NCBI GenBank assembly: GCA_934725305.1
Contig: CAKVBA010000043.1
Location: 1-23,085 of the forward strand
DNA length: 23,085 nt
Direction of reading: 5' to 3'
Source of the DNA: an uncultured Parabacteroides sp.
GTDB lineage: Bacteria; Bacteroidota; Bacteroidia; Bacteroidales; Tannerellaceae
Made by a program: the position numbers and the translations under genes. The notes below the pieces were generated by a model. The model made no database searches, was not told the DNA's origin, and saw only the letters and a program-made list of their open reading frames with translations. Shown here piece after piece: positions 22,565 through 23,085 of this stretch. Position 1 is the first letter of the stretch. Each line of letters opens with the position of its first letter.

Positions 22565-23017
22565 TCATTTGGGCGCGTCAAAAAGCGACTTGATTGCGAG
22601 GTGCTTCTCTGTAAGGAAGAGCGTTTTCGTAAAGTAAGTGCCGTTCTCAGGCATTTTTATCCTGATTGTGGTTATGGTTTTAGCGGCATCAAGCACATGA
22701 TCGACACTCATGTCAATCTTGTTTATGCCTATAAGTCGCTCCAGTTCTTTATATACTTTATAAGCGATGAAACATATACAGATGTGGGCTTCAATCCTCC
22801 TTTCCGTGAAGTGAAATATCGGACGCATCTCCAATGTTTCTTTTGAGATACGGAAGGCACGTTCCACCACCCATAAACCATGATATTGGGCAATGACACG
22901 CTCGGCATCAAGGCCTGTATTGGTGATATATCCTTTCAGACCATCCCACTTGCAGTCCTCGACAATCTTCTCCTCGCTGATGGAAACCTCTATGTCCTTG
23001 CTGATTTCAACCCAACT
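22565..23017 (-). pseudogene. C-terminal remnant of an IS4/IS1634-type transposase
   Basis: About 150 codons read without interruption on the minus strand: EISKDIEVSISEEKIVEDC, WDGLKGYITNTGL, AQYHGLWVVERAFRISK, RIEAHICICFIAYKVYKELE. This is the end of a DDE transposase, and WVVERAFRISK carries the catalytic glutamate. The two aspartates and everything N-terminal are missing: an in-frame TGA (23018-23020) precedes the fragment, and the bases beyond do not continue the protein. Full members are about three times longer. The piece is either a decayed insertion sequence or one cut by another insertion or an assembly edge. An isolated GTG at 22870 is not a real start. Confidence 0.8.
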
Positions 23018-23084
23018 TCAACATCTTCTGAATAAAATTTCTCTAAAAATCAGCCTTTTCCTTTTTTGTAGATTTTCGTTGGGT
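23010..23084. repeat. Segment bounded by ACCCAAC/GTTGGGT at the window edge
   Basis: ACCCAAC (23010-23016) and GTTGGGT (23078-23084) are inverted and bracket 61 AT-rich bases, exactly where the transposase frame is lost. It may be the end of another insertion element or part of a diverged transposase gene; the window ends one base later, so it cannot be decided. Confidence 0.25.
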
Positions 23085-23085
23085 A

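Overview
The window looks like a chromosomal segment from a Bacteroidales bacterium, most likely Bacteroides or a close relative. The reasons are tandem SusC/SusD outer-membrane pairs, lipoprotein signals with acidic residues just after the lipobox cysteine, AT-rich leaders without strong Shine-Dalgarno sequences, and promoters of the Bacteroides type (TTG/TTTG, 18-20 bp, TAnnTTTG). I cannot name a species.

Layout. 1-14261 is a minus-strand block of nutrient-import genes. In transcription order it holds a beta-barrel protein (14261-13779), a complete SusC/SusD pair (12187-7559), a second complete SusC/SusD pair with a different SusD family (6901-2196), and a third susC whose frame stops after about 450 codons (1407-49). 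No glycoside hydrolase, sigma/anti-sigma pair or hybrid two-component sensor lies beside them, so the cargo cannot be read from this context. 14415-18896 holds an HdeD-like membrane protein, an AraC-type regulator and, divergent from it, a tightly coupled operon: orphan OmpR-type response regulator, Old-Yellow-Enzyme-like oxidoreductase, short-chain dehydrogenase. 19040-22313 is housekeeping: rplY, pth, an S4-domain HslR-like protein and an uncharacterised Bacteroidales protein (probably DUF3843). The right edge carries the C-terminal remnant of an IS4/IS1634-type transposase.

The most unusual content lies between the genes. Three minus-strand intergenic regions share one order of parts: a terminator hairpin of nearly the same sequence, then quasi-palindromic units repeating every 22 bp (nine units in exact phase at 13308-13505, three at 7376-7436, a degenerate set at 1925-2035), then a TATGCACC/GATAG element, then, except in the longest region where it lies up to 800 bp away, a susC promoter within a few hundred bases. 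The susC promoters all have 18 bp spacing, and the susC genes begin with the same leader-to-start sequence. A related hairpin element recurs at 22486-22528 beside the transposase remnant. I found no named system matching this arrangement and treat its function as open.

How the genes may work together: each SusC (TonB-dependent barrel) and SusD (surface lipoprotein lid) pair forms one importer. The near-identical signal peptides, N-terminal domains, promoters and leaders suggest expansion by duplication and perhaps gene conversion. The truncated susC at the left edge and the transposase piece at the right edge both sit at window limits, which would fit recombination or an assembly break at repeats.
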